A stretch of 64,000 nucleotides of DNA from Cyrtodaria siliqua. Its lineage: Eukaryota > Mollusca > Bivalvia > Adapedonta > Hiatellidae. The position numbers and the translations under genes were made by a program. The notes beneath the pieces were generated by a model. It was not told the origin of the DNA and made no database searches. It saw only the letters and a list, made by a program, of their open reading frames with translations. Location of the stretch: contig JAWPHD010000233.1 of NCBI GenBank assembly GCA_037043455.1, positions 1 through 64,000 of the forward strand, read 5' to 3'. Shown here one piece after another: positions 18,801 to 28,232 of this stretch. The number at the start of each line of letters is the position of its first letter. The stretch's first letter is position 1.

Positions 18801-19337
18801 AGCAGAATTTATTGCATGGAACAAACATTGATCATCATTATATTTTACATTGATAATCGCTTTCTTATCAGCTACTGCTTTAGGCAAAGGAATGTATGAA
18901 GAACCTTTTAACGGCTCGTACTTTGCAATATTTAAGTAAAGATTAACACAGTGGTCAATTTCCAATCCTGATGCTGTCTTTGTAAATCTTTCCAAGCTCT
19001 GTGGTATGTTTGCGGATGCTTCATCGTAAAACTCATTTATTTTTTCAGAGTTTAAAATTGCATATTGGTTGCTGGATAATACTGCTGTGATGTATGTTTT
19101 GGTAGCACCATTATCTTTGAAGAGCTCTATAGTGAGACCTAATTGAAACTTTAATCCATTCATCATTGTCAGCTCTTTGTTGATTTGTTCTGTAATAATG
19201 GGTTTCTTATCATGTAATAGTTTTTGAGGGTCTTTGTATTGCTCAACAGTCATCTTGTATGCTTTGAAATAACCACATTTTGGTTTGTCAACCAGTTTTA
19301 ATTCTTCTTTAGATTTTCTATCATTAAGCTCTTTCAA
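15821..19337 (-). pseudogene. POLB: Protein-primed family B DNA polymerase (pPolB), frameshifted
   Basis: Two frames share the gene: 18303-19337 (N-terminal) and 15821-18397 (exonuclease and polymerase), switching at about 18315-18335 within a CDRC ... DCEG zinc-ligand region. Numbering from 18397: exonuclease I YADFES (65-70), a CWIC ... DHCHFTGEYRG endonuclease VII-like zinc motif (158-180), exonuclease II FHNLKGYD (204-211), exonuclease III YLKTDVTLLADVF (347-359), polymerase motif A YYDANNLYGW (445-454), motif B KLMNNSVFGKTME (598-610) and motif C YTDTDS (700-705). The N-terminal part holds YLNIAKYEPLKGSSYIPLP and NDDQCLFHAINSAL, standard for invertebrate Polintons. No ATG starts this frame; a TTG lies at 19337 and the first ATG about 28 codons on. 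Catalytic residues are intact but the gene is broken. Confidence 0.93.
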
Positions 19338-19342
19338 TTCAT

Positions 19343-19837
19343 TTATAACATTCTCTCGTAATTAGCATAATGTTTATCATATTTCTGCTTTTCTCGTTTA
19401 CGTAGTTTTTTGTTACGTCGTCTCTTATGTAAATTTTCTAATGTTTGAGATTTAACCTCTGGAGTTTCCTTTGGAAGAGATTTAACCTCTGTAGTTTCCT
19501 TTGGAAGAGCATCTAGCCCCGTTCTAAGCTGATCATCATTAATTCTTCCTTCCCGGTGTAATTGTAAAATGTAGTTCGCGTTTTCCGTACTCATTTTTGG
19601 AGCCGGGATTGGTTTAACTCTTGGTTCCGGGATTGGAATTCTTGATTTAACTCGTGGTGCTGGAATTGGTTTTACACGTCTTACACTTTCCAACACTTTG
19701 GACTCAACTGGTTGAATAACCTCTTTTGAAGTTTCCTTTGGAACTTCTTTTAATGCATTTATACCAACCGATAGCGTTTGACTATCTATTACACCTGTTT
19801 CAAATAGGTGTATTAATTGTTCTAAAACAGTCGTCAT
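19343..19837 (-). CDS. Proline-rich protein upstream of pPolB, probably its detached N-terminus
   Basis: 164 residues: two similar helical modules (QLIHLFETGVIDSQTLSVGI at the start, ILQLHREGRINDDQLRTGLD later) flank a central stretch of P-x-P-A-P-R repeats (KPIPAPRVKSRIPIPEPRVK), and a basic C-terminus follows (HKRRRNKKLRKREKQKY). It ends six bases before the polymerase reading in a different frame. In related elements I recall PIPAPR-type sequence fused to the polymerase N-terminus, so a further indel near 19343-19370 may have split one gene into two. Alternatively it is a separate small protein. The modules resemble short helix-turn-helix repeats; PxPxPR could bind SH3-like domains. Confidence 0.6.
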   Translation of the reverse strand: MTTVLEQLIHLFETGVIDSQTLSVGINALKEVPKETSKEVIQPVESKVLESVRRVKPIPAPRVKSRIPIPEPRVKPIPAPKMSTENANYILQLHREGRINDDQLRTGLDALPKETTEVKSLPKETPEVKSQTLENLHKRRRNKKLRKREKQKYDKHYANYERML

Positions 19838-20041
19838 TATTTCTTTATATATATATTTTCTTTAATGCATTTTTTTCAAAAAGAAATAATGGTTCAAAAC
19901 CTCCAAAATACATATTGTAGTTATAGTGAGATGGCGAGTTGACCAGCTACACCATGGCTTCGCCATGGCGGGCGACACCTTAAATTCCCTGTGCTCCAAT
20001 GGGGCTGTAGGTATAGCGAGATGACCATGGCGAAGCCATGG
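19838..20041. promoter_or_regulatory. Inner right-end region with hairpins, upstream of the pPolB block
   Basis: Starts with TATATATATATT about ten bases from the start codon at 19837 (likely promoter). It then holds two further CCATGGCTTCGCCATGG-type hairpins (about 19962 and 20024) and copies of ATAG(C/T)GAGATG that are absent from the left terminal repeat except for one related motif at 5064. No gene is seen. Confidence 0.45.
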
Positions 20042-20580
20042 TGGGCGAAATGACCGGTGGGCCAGAAGCCTCGCTGCATTCTAGGCGTTATATGTGTGGG
20101 ACCGGCATGCTGGTAAGACGTAACGCATGCTGGTAAGACGATACGTTGAGCATCGTTAGTCTTTGTGTGGGGGATCATGGCGAAGCCATGGCAGGCGAAG
20201 CCAAGCCATATATATATATTTTGGTCTAGAAATATATATTTGAGCTATGGGCAGGTGGGCTATGTATTTTAGTCCATGGTGAAGCTATGGCGGGTGAAGC
20301 CAGTCCATGGACAGGTAGGTTATGGTGTTTTTTTTTGACAGATATTGACCATGTTATGGGTTTTTGGTCCAGAATTTTAGTGATTTTAGTTCACAATTTT
20401 GATGATTTGATGTTTTTGATGTCTTTTTTGATTTTTTTGACAGATATTGACCATGTTATGGTCAATTCTACAATTTTGATGATTTGATGTTTTTTTGATG
20501 ATTTGATGTTTTTTTGATGATTTTTTGATTTTTTGATGATTTTTTGATTTTGGTCGGCAACCCCCAGATTATCAATATAT
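20042..20580. repeat. Right terminal inverted repeat of the Polinton
   Basis: Reverse complement of 4208-4735, ending in GATTATCAATATAT at 20580. It includes the tandem GCATGCTGGTAAGACG motifs (about 20106-20142), the CCATGG hairpins and the T-rich outer zone of TTTTTGATGAT-like units. The outer zone has a few more units than the left copy, so the arms have diverged slightly by slippage. Confidence 0.92.
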
Positions 20581-20586
20581 GGGCCA
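20581..20586. other. Target-site duplication, right copy (GGGCCA)
   Basis: Direct repeat of 4202-4207 immediately outside the right terminus. The flank continues CGTCAGCCCCTTCGG, restoring the interrupted repeat. Confidence 0.93.
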
Positions 20587-20720
20587 CGTCAGCCCCTTCG
20601 GAAGTACCACAAAGGCTGGTACAGGGCTCGCTTAGAAATGTTCCTGCATCATATTAACGGTCAAATTTATAAACAGCGATCTTATTCGCAGATAACTGGC
20701 TCCTGTACGAAACCATAGGA

Positions 20721-20916
20721 GTTGCGATGGCCGAGTGGTTAGCATACTTGACCCTCGTCCTAGAAGCCATGGATTCGATTCCCGTAGGGGTCACGTCCGG
20801 GTTTTTACTCGGGCAAGGTACTGTGTAAGAACGACATCCTTTGGAGAGTAAAACCGTCGGTCCCGCATGCAGGGAGAGCAATACCCTGTGAGAAATAAAT
20901 AAAGAAAGAAAGAAAA
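20721..20916 (+). repeat. tRNA-derived SINE (Leu/Ser-like head)
   Basis: An A box-like TGGCCGAGTGGTTAG at 20729-20743 and a B box-like GGATTCGATTCC at 20771-20782 are properly spaced for a Pol III promoter. A body of about 100 bases follows (CGGGCAAGGTACTGTGTAAG), then an (AAAT)(AAAG)n tail to about 20916. The head resembles a tRNA with a long variable arm, but the arms do not fold cleanly, so it is a SINE and not a tRNA gene. It lies 140 bases outside the Polinton. Confidence 0.8.
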
Positions 20917-23379
20917 GCTATCAAAACCATACAAGATGACATTATTATTCAGGAAGACCTTCTCAAGATTTTATCAAGTCATTCAGACCTAAACTACAAA
21001 TCAAAACTAAGAACTCCCACTTCTTAGGATGGTTTGTAAAAGTAAACATTGTTTAAAAACAACAACATTAATACAATTGATGACTGGAATCCTCTAAACA
21101 ATGGCGTTGTGCATGCGCAGCTGACAGTTAGTTGAGGGCTTTAAAATTGCTATTGGCTTTATTAGCCGCTTTCTTTCTTTGAGCGTATTTAAATGTTTTG
21201 TGTTAAAAAATAAAACCGAAATACGCTAACAGTAAAGATAGGCCTAGGTCATTATACACATATACCCTGGTACCAGTGCAAGCCCATGTGAACAAGTTCA
21301 TGTTTTTTGTTTACTGCGGCGGCTAACCCCGTGGATTAGACATCGATGATGACACCACGGTAGGGAATCACATGGAGATACTTGATATCGAGTATATTGG
21401 TTGACCCCGGGAAATCAGACACAAATGTTGCCCCCATGAATGGGACAGTTTTTACATCCGGGTATCCCCGACATAGAGATGGTGTTGGAGTTTATTATAG
21501 CCGGGCCAGCAGTTGATGCATGCTCTGACACGACATAGCTCTCTGTATGCGATACTAATAAGATCGCAGTTTAGCGTTACCCTCCAAGCTTACACACAAG
21601 AATTGTAATGGTGACAAATGGGTCTATCAACATGAGTGTCGTAATTATCCACACAGCTACGTGCACGCGCCGGTGGAAGTTGGCATGGCCCTATATAAAT
21701 GTCGGACCACACACGCGACTGGATTATAAATACTTTATGGGGCTAGAGGCGTTCTGGAAAAGTCCTCCTATTGTGCTCCGGTTTCATATTAAATGTGCAC
21801 GTACAATTACATACTGTGTAAGCCTTGTCACAGACCTTATAACACATGTTATTAGATATGTGGCCTCGTATTAACTTCTGTGGAATTATTATCTGTGGAA
21901 TGTTTGGATTGGAAGATGTATTATTGTCGTTCAATAATCAATATTATTTGACATGAGGTCCATGTTGCTAGCAGTTGTACCGAAGGCTAGCTGGGTGGTC
22001 AAGTTTTCCAGACCAAACTATTTCATTAATGATAATTAAATTGATTCTTTTATGGGGCCTACTTTAGTGCATATGTACATTAAACATGCAACTGAAACAC
22101 ATTATGATGATTTTACTCGTATTTGGATTGACAACCAATATTCTTCCAAATCGCCTCGTCTGATTACTGATCATGGGCATATAACTCCGTGTTTCTATGG
22201 CAATCAGACTGGTTATGGAACCTGACATATACCTTATAACTGTAACTCATAAAAACTTGATTATAATGCTAGTTATTGAGAAAAAACTGCATTTTTTACA
22301 TACGGTTTACCAATTCAACTCCATGTCATTCTGGGGGAAACCTGGCGGATTATCAAACTAGTCTCAGACAATGTAACAAATAACATTGTGAACAAGTTCC
22401 ATGAACACCGGATAACACATACTTACTTTATTGAGCAGAAACCGCAATTTCGTTTATTTTTTTTTCACCAATTTTACAGCTGTAACTCCTGTGTTTCTGG
22501 AGCAATCATGCATGTTATCACATTGAGACCTAGGCATCGAAACCAAGATTCATGAATACTGGAATATAAGTCTTGTTAATGTGCTATTAAGCTTTTATCC
22601 ATTCAATGGCAATAAATCCGGTGCTTTTGAAGCAATTATGATTGTTTACCTATGATCGATTAGATTTTCATAATTGATAATCATCGTGATCAAATGCCTA
22701 AGTAACCGATGATCGGCTACAATCGATTAATAGGTCCACTATTTCTTGGTAGAGAAAACAACTACCGATACACAGTTATAGATAAGATTTATTTATGTTT
22801 ATGGGCCATTCTCAGAGAAATTGGATTCTCACATTTTTTACTGTCCCAGTTGGTTTATTTCAAAATTGTTCAAACTTTCTTGGTATGTTTCGCTTATTAT
22901 TAATACATATTAAGATAATCTAACATATATTTATATATCCTACTTATAACAAAAACATGCTGTTTTTAAAAATATTTTTTACCGTCACTAAATGAGACAA
23001 AATGTGACGGTAAATTTTTGAATGTTTGTTTTTTGCAATTGAAACAGAAATACATGTTGATTTCTATATATTGAGTTAGTACAATATATCTTTAGTTGAT
23101 TTATTAGTATTTAACTATATTTATGAAAGTAACATAACGTTAAATCATCGGCATAACATAATGGTCATTTTACCGTCACGTTTTCTTTGAAAAGTGTCCC
23201 ACTAATGACCCAGGAACAACTGAAATGCTTCATACATCGCCTGCCACAATGTAGATATGTTTCTCTGGTCATTTGTATTAACAAGGTTATTATTTATATT
23301 AATTACGCAGTGTTGCTATAAATTATAAAATAAAAATGAAAATATACAAAATAAAAAAAAAATTCAAATTGTCCCACGA
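20917..23379. other. Non-coding; a few dispersed-repeat traces, no gene seen
   Basis: Short open frames show no recognisable domain. Between about 22220 and 22600, pieces such as TTATTGAGCAGAAACCGCAA and TTTTACAGCTGTAACTCC resemble the tandem unit at 33660-34140, indicating an older dispersed copy. At 22980-23015 a short inverted pair (TTTACCGTCAC ... GTGACGGTAAA) occurs. Otherwise AT-rich and unremarkable. Confidence 0.5.
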
Positions 23380-23516
23380 AAAAAATATCTTCTCCGTCAC
23401 GGTCATCAGTGAAGCCGCATTGGAAAGTACGCGCGCTTTTTGAAGAATTTCCAGACAAATTCATGACGTCATGATGTCAAAACGTCACATCCTTTCTTGC
23501 GAAAAAGTAATTCCCA
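23380..23516 (+). promoter_or_regulatory. Possible host promoter with CRE-like sites
   Basis: The 140 bases before the ATG at 23517 are richer in CpG than their surroundings. They contain a perfect TGACGTCA palindrome (23464-23471), AACGTCACA just after it and CCGTCACGGTCATC earlier. These fit ATF/CREB-type sites. CCGTCACGG-type motifs recur at 23736-23800 in the putative intron. Function is inferred from position only. Confidence 0.35.
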
Positions 23517-24340
23517 ATGGCGGCGGAAAATTTGGAGGTAATGTTTTCGTTTTAAAAAACGTGTTGTTTTAGCTGTCTTTACCGTATGGTAAATAAATGT
23601 AAATGCAAAGCAGCTTTCGTCAATCAAATGCTACCTAAGTATCAATATACTGTATATATTTAATGTGCGAACACGCGCATAGGCATTGAAGGTCAAGCAA
23701 CGGCCATACAAGTGGTATCACAAAAAAATTCTCCACCGTCACGGTCTACATCGCCAATGAAATATCGTGGCGGTAGAGTCAGGGCCGTGACGGTGTAGAC
23801 AACTACATGCACTTGTCTTATGATGTATATGTTGATATAAAGCATTTAACAATTTTAATAAAAACAGTTCTTAATTTCTACAACGATCAAACTATGTGTT
23901 CTTTATTCATTAAGTAGATATAATATAAACTTTATAATTTTATAAGAAATAATCAATACACCCATTTGAACGAATCAAACGAGTGGCTGTGTTCTTTTGA
24001 ATGATGATTTGCCTGTTGTTGTTTTTTTATTTCTTTTAAAAGCACAGACGGAGTTCAACGATTAAACGTGTCGTTACTTTTTTATAATAAAAAATTTCTA
24101 ATGGAATTTCAGGTAGATCTATCCAAAATTGCCAAGGAAAACGAACTATTAAAAGAACATATTAGGATTAACGAGATACTGCTTGATATAGAATTAGAAC
24201 GAAGGAGAGTGTTGAATGTTATTGACTATACAAACCTTCCAAACTTTGAAAGAGAAGTAGAAAATAGAAACAGAGACCTTATTGAAACATTACAAGCAAG
24301 TAAACGCCAAGTTAAAGAGGCCTTGTCAAGTTTACTTTAA
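23517..24340 (+). CDS. Candidate two-exon host gene: 82-residue coiled-coil protein
   Basis: Exon 1 (23517-23537) encodes MAAENLE and ends at a good donor (GAG|GTAATG). Exon 2 (24113-24340) follows a TTTCAG acceptor, keeps phase 0, and encodes VDLSKIAKENELLKEHIRIN and a further charged helical region to a stop (QVKEALSSLL). The joined 82-residue protein would be almost entirely coiled coil. A CRE-like promoter lies upstream. Exon 2 alone is open from 24068, but that part is low-complexity intron. I do not recognise the family. It could be a genuine small host gene or the first gene of the transposon-like unit that begins 25 bases later. Confidence 0.45.
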
Positions 24341-24364
24341 CCTTATTTAAAGAAAAGTCTAAAT

Positions 24365-26060
24365 ATGGCATTAACTGCTGCAGAGAGATCTAAAAGATAC
24401 AGGGACAATAAAAAAGTCTAAAGCAACTCACGAAGAGTACCTTCAGAAGGAGCGAGCCAGGTACAAAAAACGTAAATACAAGGGTGAATTTGATTACAAA
24501 CAGCGAAGTGAGAGGGAGATGAGTCTAAGTCTTAAGGAGGAAATGAAAAATAAAAGGCCGTGAAAAAGAGTATGATAATGGACCTTTGGAAACGGCCGAG
24601 CACGACACATACGAAATATTGCAGTCTCTGTTTGATTGAGACTGTTCATGAGTGGTAGTGAAATATGCTGTCTACCGCTCACGCCCTGAGCAGAACTCAA
24701 TATTCATAAAATCAACAGCACAACATTTTAACCATCCCGAAGATGGCATGCATATGGCGGTGAACATGGAGTTAGCCTTCTTTAATGTATTCCCCATGTC
24801 GTACGGCGTATGGACCCAGTATCTAATAAAATGAAATGCCCCGAAGAGCGAAATAAACATAATAGAATTTAGTTGGGAGCAGCGGTTATGAAGCCTGCGT
24901 ATAAAAAGCAGACAACATATCCTATGAGTGGTTAAACAATACCCAGAGCCTTTTATCGGCCGGAATAGTGGAACCACCGAATCAAAAATTAAGTAATAAA
25001 ACAAAAGAAATTGAAAATGTACCACCGATAACTAACTATAAGTATCGGGCTCAGCGATCTCCAAAGATCAAATGAATAACAGTACTGATTGCAAGCGGCG
25101 GGGAGACGTTTTACTGCCGCCACACTGCACAAGCAACGCCACTGTGCTATAAAAAAGAGAGTATGATAAGTCCGAAAAAAGAAAAGACTGGAGAAGAAAG
25201 GAGTTGAATTCCTGTCCATGAATAGCCCTTGCACATCACCGGATAGTCCGGCAACGCCACCTCCAATCAATCATCAAGCGGCAAATGCAAAAAAACGCCA
25301 ATATCGACACCGTATGAAAATTACAAGAAAACTGGGCAAAATAGAGAAAGACAAGAATAGATATAAACAACTCTGGGAAACGAGTAGAAAAAAGATTCAA
25401 AGGCTGAACAAAAAGAGATTACAAGTTAAACCAAAACCCAAAAGAAAAATCAGTCTGAAAAAAACACCAACACAAAGGTTAAAACTCAAAGGTATCGTAA
25501 AGAAGATATACAATACTACAGGACATTCCATGAGCTGGAACATTGACATGAGAAGAAGTGTTCGAATATATCTGGAAGAGGACATAAACACAACGCAGGC
25601 ACCCGGGAAGAAGGACACCATTACAAGGAAAAAGATAATGATTCAGAAACGATATCTAAATGACACACTTTTGAATTTATTCAAAGGCTTTTTGGAAAAG
25701 CACCCTGCATATAACATTTCGTATCCTACATTGTGCCGTATGAGACCTTTTTGGGTAGTCCAGAAAAGGTTAGACAGTAGGGAGACATGTCTTTGTAAAC
25801 TCCATGAAAATATAAGATATAGAATAGAGAAGTTAAATCGATTGGGAATAACCGAGGAATCTAAACCTGACAAAGTAATTCCACAATTAGTATGTGATAT
25901 GAAGAATAAGAAATGTGCATATGGCGAATGCAACAACTGCAAAGATAACAAACTTCAAATAGATTCAATACAACAATCAAATAACACCTCCTGTTGCAAA
26001 CAAATAAAAAAAGACACCTTTATAAAACTTAGCGTGGCCATTTACCAACGTACTCACGGG
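24365..26060 (+). pseudogene. Broken transposon-like gene (basic N-terminus, cysteine motif domain)
   Basis: Starts MALTAAERSKRYRDNK, typical of a widespread aquatic-invertebrate family of repeat-encoded proteins. It frameshifts in an A run near 24412, continues HEEYLQKERARYKKRKYKGE, and is interrupted at about 24573 by an insertion. It resumes at about 25171 (SEKRKDWRRKE) and in 25218-26030 with a coiled-coil basic domain, YPTLCRMRPFWVVQKRLDSR, ETCLCKLHENIRYRIEKL and CAYGECNNCKDNK. Similarity ends at about 26050 beside a G-rich run, so the C-terminal, presumably catalytic, half is missing. The superfamily is not certain. Confidence 0.65.
24573..25170. mobile_element. ~600-bp insertion in the transposon-like gene; first 130 bases shared with satellite inserts
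   Basis: The host frame is cut at TATGATAA on the left (24571) and reappears at GAGTATGATAAG on the right (about 25160-25172), so the segment is flanked by a short direct repeat. Bases 24571-24699 (TATGATAATGGACCTTTGGA to GAGCAGAACTCA) are nearly the same as four segments in the satellite array (57698, 60556, 60827, 61098). The right part holds GGGGAGACGTTTTACTGCCG, resembling the ends of the foldback element at 62694-62945. It carries no credible coding sequence; a non-autonomous DNA element is likely. Confidence 0.6.
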
Positions 26061-26096
26061 GTGGTGAGGGGGGGGGGGAGGCGGGGGGGATGGGGT
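26058..26096 (+). repeat. G-rich run, G-quadruplex candidate
   Basis: Four or more G tracts (GGGG, a run of about 11-12 G, a run of seven G, GGGG) lie within 40 bases in otherwise AT-rich DNA. They sit exactly where similarity to the transposon-like gene ends. Confidence 0.7.
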
Positions 26097-27430
26097 AGCC
26101 TATATCCAATGTCCCTGTCCCTTCATTTTTATTACATTTTTTAGTTTTTTATACAATTATTTATTTTTAATTTTCGATTTTCACTGTTAGTGAGTATTTG
26201 AGTATGCCACGCTACGCAGCTGCAAAAATTTAAGACTAATTTAAAATTGAGACACCGTTTATATCTTTATTTTCTCTAGATTAGGAGATGTACATATATT
26301 TTAACAATAACGCAAAATCATTCAAAAGAAAAAAGGTAATACACTATAGCACTGTGTATATCTCACATCACACACTATATATTCAAGAATACATCCATCT
26401 ATCACATCACACACTCTAATTGAATTAAATTGGGTTTTACGGGGCAGAAACACAGCAACACAGAAAATGTTATATGGCGCTTAACAAGAATGAATATGCC
26501 AGGCCCACCCTCCATTTACATCAAGATAAAATATGGAGAATGGGCCTAGAACATTCTTACCTTCAGAACTGCAGCGTTGCTGCAAATTCTATAGTAGACA
26601 CTCCATTTACGATGGAGCCACGATGGAGCCACTTTGCATACGCTCTACTTTGCATACGCTCTTATCATATAAATGAATAATAATTTCTGTGGTGTAAAAG
26701 GTAATGTATCTCAAATCATCTAGCGTAGAATTAAAGTATATTAACATAGTATGATGCCATTTATTATCATTATTATTTTCCTTAACTTTCATATTAAAAA
26801 ATAGTATTTTTAACCTTCATATGGGAAATGTTATTTAAATGTTCAACCAGACAGATCATATTGGTCCAGTTATCTGTATTGGTTACATAAGTTCATTACA
26901 TTTCTATAGGTGAAAGAATATTCATAATTGGTAAATAATCTTAACTATCTCTGAACACAAAAATAACTGTGACGATGAGTCATGACGTCAATAAAATGCT
27001 GCTGACATAGACGTCATCCGTCAATAACATTCAATAAAGTGAATACTTTCGGTTAAAATCATACACAATCTTATTTAAAAAGTAATATATAATTATATAG
27101 AGATTATATAACTGCTTGGTTTGATCACTGAGAATCCTCTCGATGGTAGACATGTTTATTTTTTCACTCTATCCCATATGCTCGTTTGTAATCAGAAGCA
27201 CACATCTACATTCTTGTGAAGGATTTCGCTGTAATCGATCCCAGCAGTTATATGATCGTTATATAATTCAGTATTAATACTGATAATAAATAACAGCCTC
27301 AACAATCAAAGTGTTCTTGCAAACTTATATAGTACCCTTCTCGCGTCAGTCGTCACTCCCTGTGATAAATAGTATACATAGAAGATACAGACATGGATGT
27401 TGGAGTTAAAACCTATCTATGCATGTAAAA
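26097..27430. other. Non-coding, no gene seen
   Basis: AT-rich sequence with a small tandem (ATCACATCACACACT at about 26364 and 26402), a direct repeat CGATGGAGCCA / CTTTGCATACGCTC (26620-26660), and CRE-like TGACGTCA at about 26983. No reading frame shows domain or splice support. Confidence 0.5.
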
Positions 27431-27447
27431 AGAAACAGATATATTAT

Positions 27448-27516
27448 GTACATCCATCCATCCATCCATCCATCTCCATCCATCCATCCATCCATCCATC
27501 CATCCATCCATCCATG
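27448..27516 (+). repeat. (CCAT)n microsatellite
   Basis: About 16 copies of CCAT interrupted once by CATCTCCATC. The same tetranucleotide recurs briefly near 28245. Confidence 0.9.
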
Positions 27517-27529
27517 CTAGAGCTATAGT

Positions 27530-28230
27530 GAAGCTCACACGAAATAAGCCTTACTATAGGCATATACTAATTGACTGACCTTCAGACTGACATTGACTTT
27601 CAAGATCCTGACATGGGTGTTGGGTTCTGCACATCATCTGAATGAGTTGAGTAAATTTGCCAAGTCATTGTGAAATCCCGCCATGCATGCACGAGTTATG
27701 GAGAGGACATGAAATGAGCCCTACTGTAGGCATATACTAAGTGAATGACCTTCAGAGTGAACTTGACGTTGAAGATACTGACATGGGTGTAGGGTTGCTT
27801 GCACATCATCCTAATGAGTTAATGTGCCAAGTTATTCTGAAATCCGTCCATGCATGCATGCATGGGTTATAAAGCGGACACGAAATGGGCCTAATTGTAG
27901 GTGAATGTAACCAAGCGAATGACCTTTAGAGTGACCTTGACCTTGAATATACTGAAATAGGTGTAGGGTCTACACATCATCTTATTGAGTAAATGTGCTA
28001 AGTTATTCTGAAATACCCCCATGTATGCAACAGTTACAGAGCGAATATTAAATGGGCCCTATTTCAGACAAAATCAAGTGAATGAACTTCAGAGTGACAT
28101 TACTTCAGAGTGACATTGACCTTGAAGATACTGGCCTTGGTGTTAAGTTCTGCGCATCGCCTTGATGAGATTAGTAAATGTGCCTAGTTATTCTGAAATC
28201 TCTACATGCATGCAGAAGTTATGAAGCGGA
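27530..28230 (+). repeat. Degenerate tandem repeat, ~170-bp unit, four copies
   Basis: Units start near 27535, 27700, 27875 and 28040. Markers are GACCTTCAGACTGACATTGA, GATACTGACATGGGTGT and TTATTCTGAAATCC. Copies differ by many substitutions, so it is an old array. No coding. Confidence 0.75.
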
Positions 28231-28232
28231 AA

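Larger units (their letters stand above)
4208..20580. mobile_element. Polinton/Maverick element (adintovirus-like), complete but decaying
   Basis: The 16,373-bp element has mirror-image ends (ATATATTGATAATC at 4208, its reverse complement ending at 20580), long inverted terminal repeats and a 6-bp target duplication. It encodes the expected set: DD35E integrase, protein-primed family B polymerase, packaging ATPase, double jelly-roll capsid protein, penton-like protein and several small proteins. Polintons replicate with their own polymerase, integrate through a retroviral-type integrase and are thought able to form virions. Both replication genes are frameshifted and one structural gene has two stops, so this copy should not be autonomous. 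The termini read AT...AT, not the AG...CT usually cited for Polintons. Confidence 0.95.

Noticed and set aside
20721..20795. Functional tRNA-Leu/Ser gene
   Set aside because: Both Pol III boxes are present, but the anticodon and acceptor stems do not pair properly and a SINE body with an AAAG tail follows.
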